A stretch of DNA of 64,000 nt from an uncultured Acetatifactor sp. (GCA_910586835.1 CAJUJU010000004.1:41860-105859), one strand, 5' to 3'. Shown: positions 17,639 through 26,360, counted from the stretch's first letter. The notes: a model not told the origin generated them from the letters alone. Made by a program: numbers and translations.

Positions 17639-18931
17639 TTATTTGTAATAATCAAAGGAAAGCCCGTACATGCGCACGGTATCCCCGTCCTCTATGCCAA
17701 GCTCCTCCAGTTCTTTCAGGATTCCCGTTTCCTTCAGGAAATTCTGGAAGAAGGTGAATCCCTTCTCGCTGTCCAAATTGGTATAACCCAGCATTTTTTC
17801 CACTCTGGGGCCTTCCACCACATATTCCCCTGTCTCCTGATCGTAGCTGACCGTATAAGGCTCGTCGGAAGCTCCAAAGGCGGAGAGCTCCGGAAAATAC
17901 TCCTGCTCAAACACCGTAACCTCCTGACTGACCCCCTGAAGCATTTCGTTGACGTGGTACAGAAGCTCCTTGACCCCCTGGCCGCTGACCGCAGAGATGG
18001 GATAGACAGCGATCCCTCTGGGTTCAAACACCTGCCTGATCGCAGCCACCGGATCCTTTTCCGGATCAAAGACAGCGTCCATTTTATTGGCGGCAATAAC
18101 TTGGGGACGCCGGGCGATCTCAGGATTGTAGGCTGCAAGCTCTCTGTTGATGGCATGAATGTCCTCCACAGGATCCCGCCCTTCCGTACCTGCGGCATCC
18201 ACAATGTGAATGATGACCTTGGTTCGTTCAATATGGCGCAGAAACTCGTGCCCCAGCCCAACACCTTCGGAAGCACCCTCAATAAGACCCGGAATGTCCG
18301 CAATGACAAAGCCCTTTGTCCCCTCCAGATCCACCACCCCCAGATTGGGGTTCAATGTGGTGAAATGGTAGTTTGCAATTTTAGGCCTGGCGTTTGTCAC
18401 CCTGGATAAAAAAGTGGATTTTCCTACATTGGGAAAACCTACCAGCCCCACATCCGCAATAACCTTCAGCTCCAGCAAGAGCTCCAGCTCTTTCGCAGGC
18501 TGGCCCGGCTGGGCATACTTGGGTGCCTGCATGGTGCTTGTGGCATAATGCTGATTACCGTTTCCACCCCGACCGCCCTGCAAAAAAACGACTCTGCGGT
18601 TAACGCCGGACATATCCACGATGACCTGTCCGCTCTCTGCCTCCTTGATTACCGTTCCCTGGGGAACCTTCAGGATCACATCCCGGCCGTCCTTTCCCCG
18701 GCAGTTTCTCTTTCCGCCCGGTTCTCCGTCCTCCGCCCTGTATTTGCGGACATTGCGGAAATCAATCAGAGTGTTCAATCCTTCATCAACCTCAAAGATC
18801 ACATCCCCGCCGCGTCCGCCGTCCCCGCCGTCAGGTCCTCCCGCAGGTACATATTTTTCGCGCCGGAAAGAGACATGTCCGTCTCCCCCTTTGCCGCTTC
18901 TGACATATATTCTGGCTCTGTCTGCAAACAT
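17639..18931 (-). CDS. obg: GTPase Obg (ribosome assembly)
   Basis: 430 residues in three domains. A Gly-rich Obg fold covers about 1-158. The GTPase domain covers about 159-335, with G1 GFPNVGKST, G3 DIPG and G4 NKMD. An OCT domain covers about 350-430, typical of Gram-positive Obg. It is needed for late 50S assembly and links GTP and ppGpp levels to growth and sporulation. A terminator lies between rpmA and obg, so obg transcription may be reduced relative to the ribosomal genes. Confidence 0.98.
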   Translation of the reverse strand: MFADRARIYVRSGKGGDGHVSFRREKYVPAGGPDGGDGGRGGDVIFEVDEGLNTLIDFRNVRKYRAEDGEPGGKRNCRGKDGRDVILKVPQGTVIKEAESGQVIVDMSGVNRRVVFLQGGRGGNGNQHYATSTMQAPKYAQPGQPAKELELLLELKVIADVGLVGFPNVGKSTFLSRVTNARPKIANYHFTTLNPNLGVVDLEGTKGFVIADIPGLIEGASEGVGLGHEFLRHIERTKVIIHIVDAAGTEGRDPVEDIHAINRELAAYNPEIARRPQVIAANKMDAVFDPEKDPVAAIRQVFEPRGIAVYPISAVSGQGVKELLYHVNEMLQGVSQEVTVFEQEYFPELSAFGASDEPYTVSYDQETGEYVVEGPRVEKMLGYTNLDSEKGFTFFQNFLKETGILKELEELGIEDGDTVRMYGLSFDYYK

Positions 18932-18968
18932 TATGATCCTCCCTGTGCGAAAATTGTTTTTTCAACTT

Positions 18969-19002
18969 AGAAAAGGACTTCAAACCCTTAAGTTTGAAGT
19001 CC
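18969..19002 (-). terminator. Terminator/attenuator after rpmA
   Basis: On the minus strand GGACTTCAAAC (18992-19002) pairs perfectly with GTTTGAAGTCC (18975-18985) and TTTTCT follows. It sits between rpmA and obg and should partly insulate the ribosomal-protein genes from the downstream assembly genes. Confidence 0.85.
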
Positions 19003-19014
19003 CCTGAACTCGGA

Positions 19015-19299
19015 TCACTTTTCTACAGGATAAACAGAAGCCTGCTTTTTGTCTCTGCCCTTTCTCTCGAAGCGAAGAACACCGTCAACCAGGGCAAACA
19101 GGGTATCGTCTCCGCCGATCCCTACATTTACGCCCGGATGAATCCTGGTTCCGCGCTGTCTGTAAAGGATATTTCCTGCCTTTACGAACTGTCCGTCAGC
19201 TCTCTTCGCACCTAACCTCTTGGACTCGGAATCTCTGCCGTTCTTGGTAGAACCGACTCCTTTTTTATGAGCGAAAAATTGAAGGTTCATATTCAACAT
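19015..19299 (-). CDS. rpmA: 50S ribosomal protein L27
   Basis: 94 residues. It starts with a short extension MLNMNLQFFAHKKG. The Phe-Phe-Ala-His sequence is the Firmicutes-type N-terminal peptide that must be removed by the protease Prp before L27 can enter the peptidyl-transferase region. The rest matches L27 (GSTKNGRDSESKRLG, then IHPGVNVG). The prp gene lies immediately upstream, fitting this processing. Confidence 0.98.
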   Translation of the reverse strand: MLNMNLQFFAHKKGVGSTKNGRDSESKRLGAKRADGQFVKAGNILYRQRGTRIHPGVNVGIGGDDTLFALVDGVLRFERKGRDKKQASVYPVEK

Positions 19300-19302
19300 G
19301 GG

Positions 19303-19635
19303 TTACACCTCCTCGAATTTTACTTGTAAAAACTTTTCACCGTACTCTCTGCTTATGTTTTCCAGGGAAAAAACCATGGAATCCACAAGAAAAACTGATT
19401 TTTCCTGCAGTGTGCTCTCAAAATCACATCTCAGAAAGCCCTCTGATTCATTCTGGCTGACCCGAAGCTTTTCTCCTGCCAGTTCCTCCAGAGAATTGAT
19501 GGTTCCGATGGTAAGCGCCGACACTGCCGCGCACAGCACATCAGGTCTCCCGCGCCTCGCATAGCCTGCATGTCCCATACAGGTAAATCCCCTGTAGGAC
19601 CCTGCCCGATCCCTGCAGATCACCACGGTAGTCAT
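19303..19635 (-). CDS. prp: Ribosomal-processing cysteine protease Prp
   Basis: 110 residues. The catalytic His (in GHAGYA, about 22) and Cys (in VLCAAVS, about 34) are in the family positions. Prp removes the N-terminal extension of L27, and the extension with Phe-Phe-Ala-His is present in the adjacent gene. It lies between rplU and rpmA with almost no spacing: its first base abuts the L21 stop and only 3 bases separate it from rpmA. This is the conserved order in Firmicutes. Confidence 0.95.
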   Translation of the reverse strand: MTTVVICRDRAGSYRGFTCMGHAGYARRGRPDVLCAAVSALTIGTINSLEELAGEKLRVSQNESEGFLRCDFESTLQEKSVFLVDSMVFSLENISREYGEKFLQVKFEEV

Positions 19636-19940
19636 TATGCGTTGATCTTGTCGATCTTAACCTGCGTGTATGCTTGTCTGTGACCGTTCTTTTTGTGGTA
19701 TCCGGTTTTTCTCTTGTACTTGTATACAATAACCTTCTTACCTCTTCCCTGCTCCATAACGGTAGCTGCCACAGAAGCATTTTCAACGTCTGCGCCAACC
19801 TTCAGGGTTCCGTCACTTACTGCAATCACCTGGTCAAAGGTAACAACGGCACCGGCTTCCGCATCCAGCTTTTCAATCTTGATGATATCGCCTTCAGAAA
19901 CCTTGTACTGTTTTCCGCCTGTTGCAATAATTGCGTACAT
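19635..19940 (-). CDS. rplU: 50S ribosomal protein L21
   Basis: 101 residues starting at MYAIIATGGKQYKV, the conserved L21 beginning. Longer in-frame readings upstream lie in the leader. AGGAGGTGCC precedes the ATG. The C-terminal Lys-Arg-Lys-x-Gly-Tyr-x-Lys-Lys-x-Gly-His-Arg motif is typical. It binds 23S rRNA with L20. Expression is likely controlled by the structured leader and the consensus promoter upstream. Confidence 0.98.
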   Translation of the reverse strand: MYAIIATGGKQYKVSEGDIIKIEKLDAEAGAVVTFDQVIAVSDGTLKVGADVENASVAATVMEQGRGKKVIVYKYKRKTGYHKKNGHRQAYTQVKIDKINA

Positions 19941-20090
19941 AATAAGGCACCTCCTATTCATGAGCCGCCAAATCCAAACCTTGGATTCCGCCCACATTAC
20001 TCGCTGACTTTGGTGGCTTTCTTCCATAGAAAAAGCGCTTATACCTGGTCATGCGGCATACCATTGAATAATAGCACAGGTGCCTTAATC
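19941..20090 (-). ncRNA. L21-type ribosomal leader region
   Basis: The 130-150 bases before rplU resemble the L21 leader known from Firmicutes: a conserved-looking AAGCGC/AAGCCACC/AAAGTCAGCG tract and a GGCGGAATCCAAGG...TTTGG segment before the SD. AAGGCACCT (on the minus strand 20078-20086) is complementary to AGGTGCCTT around the SD (19944-19952). The assignment is by memory of the family. The upstream complement lies in the promoter spacer, so it is only in the RNA if transcription starts further upstream. Confidence 0.65.
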
Positions 20091-20096
20091 TGTCAA
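20068..20096 (-). promoter_or_regulatory. Consensus promoter of the rplU operon
   Basis: TTGACA (complement of 20091-20096) and TATTAT (complement of 20068-20073) are 17 bases apart, close to the sigma-A consensus. The predicted transcript starts near 20061 and has a leader of about 120 bases. Confidence 0.85.
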
Positions 20097-20146
20097 CTGA
20101 ATTCTGTTTTTTTCTGTTCGGAGCATTCCGGATCTATGTTCGGAAG

Positions 20147-20773
20147 CTATTTGTTTCTGCTCTCAAAATCCTCAATATACTGAACGATCAACTTCACGGT
20201 TCCATCAACGCCCAGCACGCTGCTGTTGATACACAGGTCATAGCTGTCCGCACGGCCCCATTTCTTGGAGGAATAATAGTTATAGTAGCTCTGACGCTGT
20301 TTATCCTTCTTGATAATCATATCCCTGGCCTTGGACTCCGTCAGCTGATACTTCTCCATGATCCTCTTTACCTTGGTATCCTCATCCGCATAAATGAAGA
20401 GATGGATGCAGTTTTTGTAATCCGTCAGCGCATAGTCCGCGCACCGCCCGACAATCACACAGCTGCCCTCATCCGCAATCTTCTTGATGGTGTCAAACTG
20501 TGCCAGAAAAACCTTGTGGCTGATAGGCATATCCACAAAGGAAGAGGCGTTGTAGCCAAAGGAATAGGTATCCATCACCAGATTATACAAAAAGGAATTG
20601 GTGGGACGCTCGTCGTGGTTCTGAATCATCTCCTCACAGAATCCGCTCTCCTTTGCAGCCCTGCTCAGAAGCTCCTTGTCATAGCACTTGATTCCGAAAT
20701 ACTCCGCAACCTTTTCACCGATCTCACGGCCTGCGGAACCGAACTGTCTTCCTATGGTAATCACTGTATTCAT
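20147..20773 (-). CDS. Cytidylate kinase-like family protein
   Basis: 208 residues from the ATG at 20773 (SD AGAGGT). The start MNTVITIGRQFGSAGREIG holds the family's phosphate-binding loop; later conserved parts are the Asp-Lys-Glu-Leu-Leu segment and the VGRCADYAL strand. It belongs to the large 'cytidylate kinase-like' P-loop family of Clostridia, which is distinct from canonical Cmk. Substrate unknown. The gene has its own promoter and stands between the rplU operon and the rluD-lspA-aroB group. Confidence 0.85.
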   Translation of the reverse strand: MNTVITIGRQFGSAGREIGEKVAEYFGIKCYDKELLSRAAKESGFCEEMIQNHDERPTNSFLYNLVMDTYSFGYNASSFVDMPISHKVFLAQFDTIKKIADEGSCVIVGRCADYALTDYKNCIHLFIYADEDTKVKRIMEKYQLTESKARDMIIKKDKQRQSYYNYYSSKKWGRADSYDLCINSSVLGVDGTVKLIVQYIEDFESRNK

Positions 20774-20840
20774 ATTGTTTACCTCTTTTCCCACAGAGTA
20801 TAAAAGCGTTTTCAGAGAATTTATGCTTTTATCTGATTTT

Positions 20841-20869
20841 ATTATACACTGATTTTGCCAATAAGACAA
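20841..20869 (-). promoter_or_regulatory. Promoter of the cytidylate kinase-like gene
   Basis: TTGTCT (complement of 20864-20869) and TATAAT (complement of 20841-20846) with a 17-base spacer. In the leader, ATAAAAGC and GCTTTTAT can pair as a stem before the SD. Confidence 0.75.
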
Positions 20870-20889
20870 CAAAAAGAGTTTCTATTGCG

Positions 20890-21804
20890 TCAATTTTCTA
20901 ATATTTTAAGCAAATGTTCAAAATATTCGGGCAATGGCGCGTCTGTCTCCACATATTCTCCCGTAGACGGGTGAAGAAACCCCAGCAGTTTAGCGTGCAG
21001 CACCTGGCCCTGAAGCCGAAAGGGACTCTTCCGGTTGGAATACACTTGGTCTCCCAGAAGCGGATGCCCGATGCTCGCCATATGAACCCGGATCTGATGA
21101 GTCCTTCCCGTCTCCAGCACACATTCAATGTAGGTATAGTCACGGAACCGCTGCAGAACCCGGTAGTGCGTCACGGCCCTCTTGCCGTTTCTTTCGTTCA
21201 CCGCCATCTTTTTCCGATCTGTGGGATGTCTTCCCACCGGCTTATCAATGGTTCCCTCTTCCTCGGGCAGAACCCCGCAGCAGATGGCGCGATAACGCCG
21301 GACAAGAGAATGCTCCTTCAGCTGTTCCGCAATACACCTGTGGGCAGCGTCGTTCTTGCAGGCGATAACGCTTCCGGTGGTATCCCTGTCGATGCGGTGC
21401 ACAATGCCCGGGCGCAGAACACCGTTGATCCCGGACAACCCGTCCTTGCAGTGGAACAGCAGTCCATTGACAAGCGTCCCGCTATAATGCCCCGCTGCGG
21501 GATGAACCACCATTCCTTTCGGTTTGTTCACCACGATCACATCGCTGTCCTCATAGAGGATATCCAGCGGAATATCCTCGGGAACCACATCCGGCTGTAC
21601 CGCCTCCGGCAGCGTAAATTCCACCGTCTCATCTGCCCTCACGCGATAACTGCCCCGAACCGGGACACCGTCCACCAGCACATGCTGATCTTTTATCAGT
21701 TTCTGTATAAAAGAGCGCGACAAAGAATCGATAAGCATCGCAAGACACTTATCGATCCGTTCATCCTCCAGCTCTTCCGTTATCTCAAAGCGAAAACACT
21801 CCAT
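20890..21804 (-). CDS. rluD: RluA/RluD family 23S rRNA pseudouridine synthase
   Basis: 304 residues. An S4 RNA-binding domain covers about 12-75. The catalytic domain includes VVNKPKGMVVHPAAGH and the active-site Asp in the HRIDRDTTG motif (about 139). It converts uridines in large-subunit rRNA to pseudouridine. The assignment to RluD rather than another RluA-family enzyme rests on S4 plus length and is not proven. It lies 13 bases after lspA, a pairing usual in Firmicutes. Confidence 0.92.
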   Translation of the reverse strand: MECFRFEITEELEDERIDKCLAMLIDSLSRSFIQKLIKDQHVLVDGVPVRGSYRVRADETVEFTLPEAVQPDVVPEDIPLDILYEDSDVIVVNKPKGMVVHPAAGHYSGTLVNGLLFHCKDGLSGINGVLRPGIVHRIDRDTTGSVIACKNDAAHRCIAEQLKEHSLVRRYRAICCGVLPEEEGTIDKPVGRHPTDRKKMAVNERNGKRAVTHYRVLQRFRDYTYIECVLETGRTHQIRVHMASIGHPLLGDQVYSNRKSPFRLQGQVLHAKLLGFLHPSTGEYVETDAPLPEYFEHLLKILEN

Positions 21805-21817
21805 CCCCGTTCCTCTG

Positions 21818-22342
21818 TCACTTGATCTCGCGGTATCTGTTCTGCTTAAAGCTCAAAAACTCCAGATCCTTTTCCTGAAAGACGAACAGGAACAGGATAA
21901 ACAGACAGACGACAGATACCACAATACAACAGTCCGCAAAATTAAAAATCGGAAAATTAATCAGTACAAAGGAAATAAAGTCCACCACATAATCAAACCG
22001 GAAACGGTCGATCATATTGCCCACGCCCCCGGCTATAACCGCCGAGAGACAGACATGAACGACAATAAATTTTTTCTCGTTCGGCAGCTTGAACAGCAGG
22101 AACAGAATCACCGACAAAAACACAATCCCTACAAAAAGGATGAAAAATTTCTGGTTTTGCAGCATACCGAATGCAGATCCCCTGTTCTCCAGATAATTCA
22201 GTTCCAGCACTCCGTCGATCAGCACCAGCGCCGGGGCATCCTTCAGGTGCAGAATCGCCATATATTTTGTAAACTGATCCGCCAGAAGCAGCAGTGCGGT
22301 GATCACTGCATCCATAAACAATATTAAGATTTTTTTACGCAT
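21818..22342 (-). CDS. lspA: Lipoprotein signal peptidase (signal peptidase II)
   Basis: 174 residues with four membrane helices. The catalytic aspartates are in GNMIDRF (Asp about 124) and FNFADC (about 147). It removes the signal peptide of prolipoproteins after diacylglycerol attachment. The ATG at 22342 was chosen because AGAGG lies 7 bases upstream; a GTG at 22357 and an ATG at 22348 are in frame. It overlaps the end of aroB by 8 bases. At least two putative lipoproteins are encoded in this window. Confidence 0.95.
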   Translation of the reverse strand: MRKKILILFMDAVITALLLLADQFTKYMAILHLKDAPALVLIDGVLELNYLENRGSAFGMLQNQKFFILFVGIVFLSVILFLLFKLPNEKKFIVVHVCLSAVIAGGVGNMIDRFRFDYVVDFISFVLINFPIFNFADCCIVVSVVCLFILFLFVFQEKDLEFLSFKQNRYREIK

Positions 22343-23444
22343 GGGCATCCTCTTCACTGAAATTGATTTCCCGGATGGCTGCCAGGAGCTCCTCGTCCGT
22401 CACGGTATTATCCGTCACGGCTTTGCCGATCTTCTTCAAGAGCACAAAACGGATCTTTCCCGATTCCATCTTTTTGTCCGATTTGGTCAGGCGCAGAATT
22501 TCCTCCGGATCAATCTCGTCCACGGAGATCGGAAGGTAAAAGGGAACAAACATATCCCTGATCTCATAATACTCTTCCATGGAGAGCAGTTCCCGTTTCC
22601 AGGAGATATAGGCCGCAGCCACGGCTCCCAACGCAACGCATTCCCCGTGCAGGAGAGAAAAATCTTTTGCCTTTTCAATAGCATGTCCCACCGTATGCCC
22701 GAAATTCAAAAGCGCCCGGTCTCCCTGTTCCGTGGGATCCTTTTCCACAATATACTTCTTTATCGTACAGCTATGAATCAGCATTTCCTGAAGTACATCC
22801 ATGTTGCGTTCACAGATCTCATACATATTCTCAATGAGCCATTCGTAAAAGGCCGCATCCCGGATGAGACCATGCTTCATCACCTCCGCAAAGCCGGAAA
22901 AAAACTGCCTGTCCTCCAGCGTTGCAAGCGCTCCCGGATTCATGTATACAAGGGAGGGCATTTTGAAGGCTCCCACCATGTTTTTATAGCCGTCAAAGTC
23001 AACGCCTGTTTTCCCTCCGATGCTGCTGTCTGCCTGGGAAAGCAGTGTGGTGGGCACCTGCACATAGCGGATGCCTCTCAGATAGGTGGCGGCCACATAT
23101 CCGGTCACATCCCCCACGACACCTCCGCCCAGAGCCACCAGAAAATCCTTCCGGTCAAATCCTTCTCCGATCAGGAAACGGTAGATCTCCCGCACCGTAT
23201 CCAGTGTCTTGTGCTCTTCCCCGTTCGGAAACGCGTATTTAACCGCCTTTTTGCAGCAGGGTCGCAAAAGTTCCAGCACCTCGGAACCGTAGAGTTCATC
23301 CACTCTGGAATCGGTGATCAGGCAGATTCTCCTGTCCTCGCATTCAAGTCCCTCCAACTCCTGCGGAAGCTCCTCGAAGGAGCGGCTGAAAACAATATCG
23401 TAGCAAGGCTTTTTATTATATAATACCGGCAATCTTTCCGCCAT
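22335..23444 (-). CDS. aroB: 3-dehydroquinate synthase
   Basis: 369 residues. The NAD-binding GGGVVGDVTGY motif and the GGKTGVD loop are present, and Zn ligands include His in FGHTVGHA. It carries out the second step of the shikimate pathway. It sits between sepF and lspA rather than with other aro genes, so its presence in a division and lipoprotein context looks incidental. The start at 23444 is MAERLPVLYN. Confidence 0.96.
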   Translation of the reverse strand: MAERLPVLYNKKPCYDIVFSRSFEELPQELEGLECEDRRICLITDSRVDELYGSEVLELLRPCCKKAVKYAFPNGEEHKTLDTVREIYRFLIGEGFDRKDFLVALGGGVVGDVTGYVAATYLRGIRYVQVPTTLLSQADSSIGGKTGVDFDGYKNMVGAFKMPSLVYMNPGALATLEDRQFFSGFAEVMKHGLIRDAAFYEWLIENMYEICERNMDVLQEMLIHSCTIKKYIVEKDPTEQGDRALLNFGHTVGHAIEKAKDFSLLHGECVALGAVAAAYISWKRELLSMEEYYEIRDMFVPFYLPISVDEIDPEEILRLTKSDKKMESGKIRFVLLKKIGKAVTDNTVTDEELLAAIREINFSEEDAHA

Positions 23445-23489
23445 ATCAATCCCCCAACCGTAATTTTTCTCTTTGGAAATCTGGAAATA

Positions 23490-24011
23490 TTAAGTGTTCA
23501 GCGGCATCTCAAAGGAACTGCCGAAAATATCCTGGAAGTCGCCGGAAATATCCACGCTGGCAGGAGTGATAATAAAAATGTAATGGGAAATCTTCTGAAG
23601 ATTTCCTGCGATTGCAAAACAGGATCCGCTGGTAAAGTCAATGATCCGCTGTGCAATATCCACATCCAGTCCCTCCAGGTTCAGAACCACCGTGCGGTTG
23701 GCCAGCAGGGTTTCCGTGATCTCTCTGGCATCCTCCACGGAGGTTGGCTTGATAACACATACCTCCATCCCCGCGCTGTTCTGCATCCTTCTGGAGGTTG
23801 GCTGCTTGATCGGTGTGATTTTGCTGGAAGAGGGCTGCTTTCTGGGAAGCCGCTCCTCCGGCTCTTCCTCTTCTTTCATCTTCTGTGCTCTGCGGGAGGA
23901 AGGCGCAGGCTCCAACTCTTCTTCATCGTCCAGGTAGTCTTCGTCAAAATATTCGTCATCTTCTTCGCCATTCAGCTTCATGTAATTTAAAAACTTATCC
24001 ATTACTCCCAT
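23490..24011 (-). CDS. sepF: Cell division protein SepF
   Basis: 173 residues. An N-terminal membrane-binding amphipathic segment (MGVMDKFLNYMKL) and an acidic linker with Pro/Arg/Ser lead to the C-terminal SepF domain (about 85-170, Val-Ile-Lys-Pro-Thr-Ser to Ile-Thr-Pro-Ala-Ser-Val-Asp). SepF anchors and bundles FtsZ at the division site. It follows yggS by 31 bases, the standard Firmicutes arrangement. Start ATG 24011 was preferred; an ATG nine bases later is possible. Confidence 0.95.
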   Translation of the reverse strand: MGVMDKFLNYMKLNGEEDDEYFDEDYLDDEEELEPAPSSRRAQKMKEEEEPEERLPRKQPSSSKITPIKQPTSRRMQNSAGMEVCVIKPTSVEDAREITETLLANRTVVLNLEGLDVDIAQRIIDFTSGSCFAIAGNLQKISHYIFIITPASVDISGDFQDIFGSSFEMPLNT

Positions 24012-24042
24012 ATTGTTATTACCATGCCTTTCCGCTGCCCTC

Positions 24043-24750
24043 CTAAATATCGGGCCGGCGATTGGTGTAATCCCGCTGACCGAATATCCCGGTTCCAACT
24101 CTCACACAGGTAGCGCCCTCTTCAATTGCGACGGCGTAATCACCTGTCATTCCCATAGAAAGAATATCCATACTGACATTATCAATGTTTTTACTGGCTA
24201 TGTCAACAGACAATTGTTTCAAGTTTCTAAAAACAAGACGGTTGTCCTCCGCATTTTCCACATAGGGGGCAACGGTCATCAGCCCCATAATGCGGATTCC
24301 AGGCAGCTTTGCCGCCTCCTGTACCAGGGAAATAAGCTCTTCCTGACGGACGCCGAACTTACTTTCCTCCCCCGCCATATTCACCTCGATCAGGATCCTC
24401 ACCGTCACCTGCTTTTTTACGGCTTCCCGGCTGATCTCCTCCGCAAGCCGCAGGGAATCCACACTGTGTATCATATACACCTGATCCACAATGTATTTCA
24501 CCTTATTTCGCTGCAGGTGTCCGATCATATGCCAGCGCACATCCGGCGGCATACATGGAATCTTCTCCGTCAGCTCTTGCACCTTGTTTTCCCCGAAGTC
24601 CCTGATTCCCGCGGCATAGGCCTCCCGCAACAGCTCCAGGGGTTTCGTCTTGCTCACTGCAGTCAGCGTCACCTGGCTCCGATCCCGCCCCCGCCGACTG
24701 CAGGCTTCTTCTATTCTCTTTTCCACATCCGCCAGATTTTCCCGGATCAT
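24043..24750 (-). CDS. yggS: YggS family PLP-binding protein (PLP homeostasis)
   Basis: 235 residues from the ATG at 24750, preceded by GGGAGGAG. The PLP-binding Lys lies in AVSKTKP (about 36). Other conserved parts are FGENKVQE, the HMIGHLQRNK motif, and the Ser-Met-Gly-Met-Thr-x-Asp segment near the C terminus. It maintains pyridoxal phosphate balance. In Firmicutes it precedes sepF in the division gene cluster, as seen here. Confidence 0.96.
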   Translation of the reverse strand: MIRENLADVEKRIEEACSRRGRDRSQVTLTAVSKTKPLELLREAYAAGIRDFGENKVQELTEKIPCMPPDVRWHMIGHLQRNKVKYIVDQVYMIHSVDSLRLAEEISREAVKKQVTVRILIEVNMAGEESKFGVRQEELISLVQEAAKLPGIRIMGLMTVAPYVENAEDNRLVFRNLKQLSVDIASKNIDNVSMDILSMGMTGDYAVAIEEGATCVRVGTGIFGQRDYTNRRPDI

Positions 24751-24799
24751 AATTACTCCTCCCTGTCCCCTGACCTTTGTACCGTCAATGAGGGACAAA

Positions 24800-26269
24800 T
24801 CAATCTCTGGGAACCAAAGTTCCCGGCGCCACATTGATAAACTGGTCGTCTATGACCGCATCCGCATTCAACACAATGTAGTCGTAAACGTTCAGACCGT
24901 ATTTTGTGTTTGACTTCACGATGGCATATTCATCGTTCTGATAGAGAATATTGATCTGCTTGAAGTCCGCATAACCCCTGTTCATATTGTACACCCCGAT
25001 CAGCGTGGCACGCTTGCTCACGGTGAAGGTTTCCTGTCCGTCCAGCTTATACAGAACAGTTCCGGCGTCCAGGATAGAGCTGTCAAGGTAATACTCCTTT
25101 GACTCACTGTCAAAATTGTACACCTCCACCTCCAGCACCTCGCTGGAAATGGTTCCGTCCTCCAGGAAACACTGTCTCATAATGCTGTCTCCCCCGTTAT
25201 TCCCCCCCGGAATCACAAAATCCTCCGGCACCAGGAAAAACTCCTTCTGAACAATGGAAGACACCGGGATTTTCAGCCCGATTTCATCCTCCACGATCAG
25301 CTCCACATCCAGAAACCTGTCGTTTACAAAGGTAAGCATGGAGTTGGTAAAGCTCAGCTGCAGGTAAGTGTTGCCGTCCGCGTTTGTAAAAAGATCCACT
25401 TCTCCCCAGGATTCATACTGGTTTTTCAGAAACCGGACCTTCACAAATTCCTCCTTCAGAAGCTCAGCCCCTCTCGCCGCATCCACCGGAATCACCAGAG
25501 ACCAGTTTTCGTTTGTGGAGAGCTTGTACACCGCATCCCCGGCGGCCATCAGGGAATTGCTCAGGATTTGCTTTTTTTCATAATCCTTCTTGGTATCGAA
25601 GGTATCCGCCGTCACATCCTGCACCTTCAGGTTTTCATAACCGTCAGTCCAATAGGAAACAATCCCTGTGGTGGGGGCATAAAAATAATTGATAATATTT
25701 CCCCCCGCGGCGCTGCTTAAGTCGCTGATATTATCCAGCATACGGACGTTGGCAAGCTTTAAAACCGTATTTTTCAGAGCGTACTTGGCATCATAGGCGC
25801 TTTCAAAATGTGTGCAGTCAAAGCTATGTACAAAGTTGATGATCTCACTCTTAAATTCCGCCAGATCCTTTTCGCTGAGGCTGTTTTCCCCCATGGCGGC
25901 AGCTTCCAGATTTTCGCTGAGCCGGCCGGTTTCATCCACAATATAGACCAGCGCGTTTTTTGCCACCCGCTCTCCCTCTCTTGCGTAATAATTCACATAC
26001 CCGGCTGACTGATTAAACACTACCGTCTCGTCCCGGATGATGACTCCTCTGTAAATATTGTTGGTGGCAAGGGAGCCCTCCTCCACCTCATAGCGAACGA
26101 TATGACTGGTCTGAAAGTACATGATAACACTGATAACGACATAAAAAAAGATCACGCTGAAAATAATCATGCCAATGTTCACATTCAGCGGTTTTCTGTA
26201 CTTTGTAATCTTATTCCTGCTGTTGCTTTTGCTGCTGTTATTTTTACTGCTCTTTCTTTTCTTTGCCAA
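24800..26269 (-). CDS. HlyD-like membrane-anchored adaptor protein
   Basis: 489 residues. A very basic, Ser/Asn/Lys-rich cytoplasmic start (1-27) is followed by a single helix (about 32-52). The extracellular part has a biotinyl-lipoyl-like segment (GVIIRDETVVFNQSAGYV), like HlyD/RND adaptors. The long middle lacks clear similarity. No transporter gene is adjacent, which is odd for an efflux adaptor; instead yggS and sepF follow. A role in envelope or division-site organisation is an inference from this placement. Confidence 0.75.
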   Translation of the reverse strand: MAKKRKSSKNNSSKSNSRNKITKYRKPLNVNIGMIIFSVIFFYVVISVIMYFQTSHIVRYEVEEGSLATNNIYRGVIIRDETVVFNQSAGYVNYYAREGERVAKNALVYIVDETGRLSENLEAAAMGENSLSEKDLAEFKSEIINFVHSFDCTHFESAYDAKYALKNTVLKLANVRMLDNISDLSSAAGGNIINYFYAPTTGIVSYWTDGYENLKVQDVTADTFDTKKDYEKKQILSNSLMAAGDAVYKLSTNENWSLVIPVDAARGAELLKEEFVKVRFLKNQYESWGEVDLFTNADGNTYLQLSFTNSMLTFVNDRFLDVELIVEDEIGLKIPVSSIVQKEFFLVPEDFVIPGGNNGGDSIMRQCFLEDGTISSEVLEVEVYNFDSESKEYYLDSSILDAGTVLYKLDGQETFTVSKRATLIGVYNMNRGYADFKQINILYQNDEYAIVKSNTKYGLNVYDYIVLNADAVIDDQFINVAPGTLVPRD

Positions 26270-26284
26270 ATATTTCGCCTCTGC

Positions 26285-26315
26285 ACAAAAGCCCCGGAAT
26301 TACCGAGGCTTTTGT
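26285..26315. terminator. Terminator ending the mre-min cluster
   Basis: ACAAAAGCC (26285-26293) pairs with GGCTTTTGT (26307-26315) with inner CGG/CCG pairs. It sits between the end of the small P-loop gene and the start of the HlyD-like gene, separating the envelope cluster from the yggS-sepF group. Confidence 0.8.
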
Positions 26316-26360
26316 TACTTTCCGATCAAATAATATATCTGCAATCCTTCCTGCCGAAGC

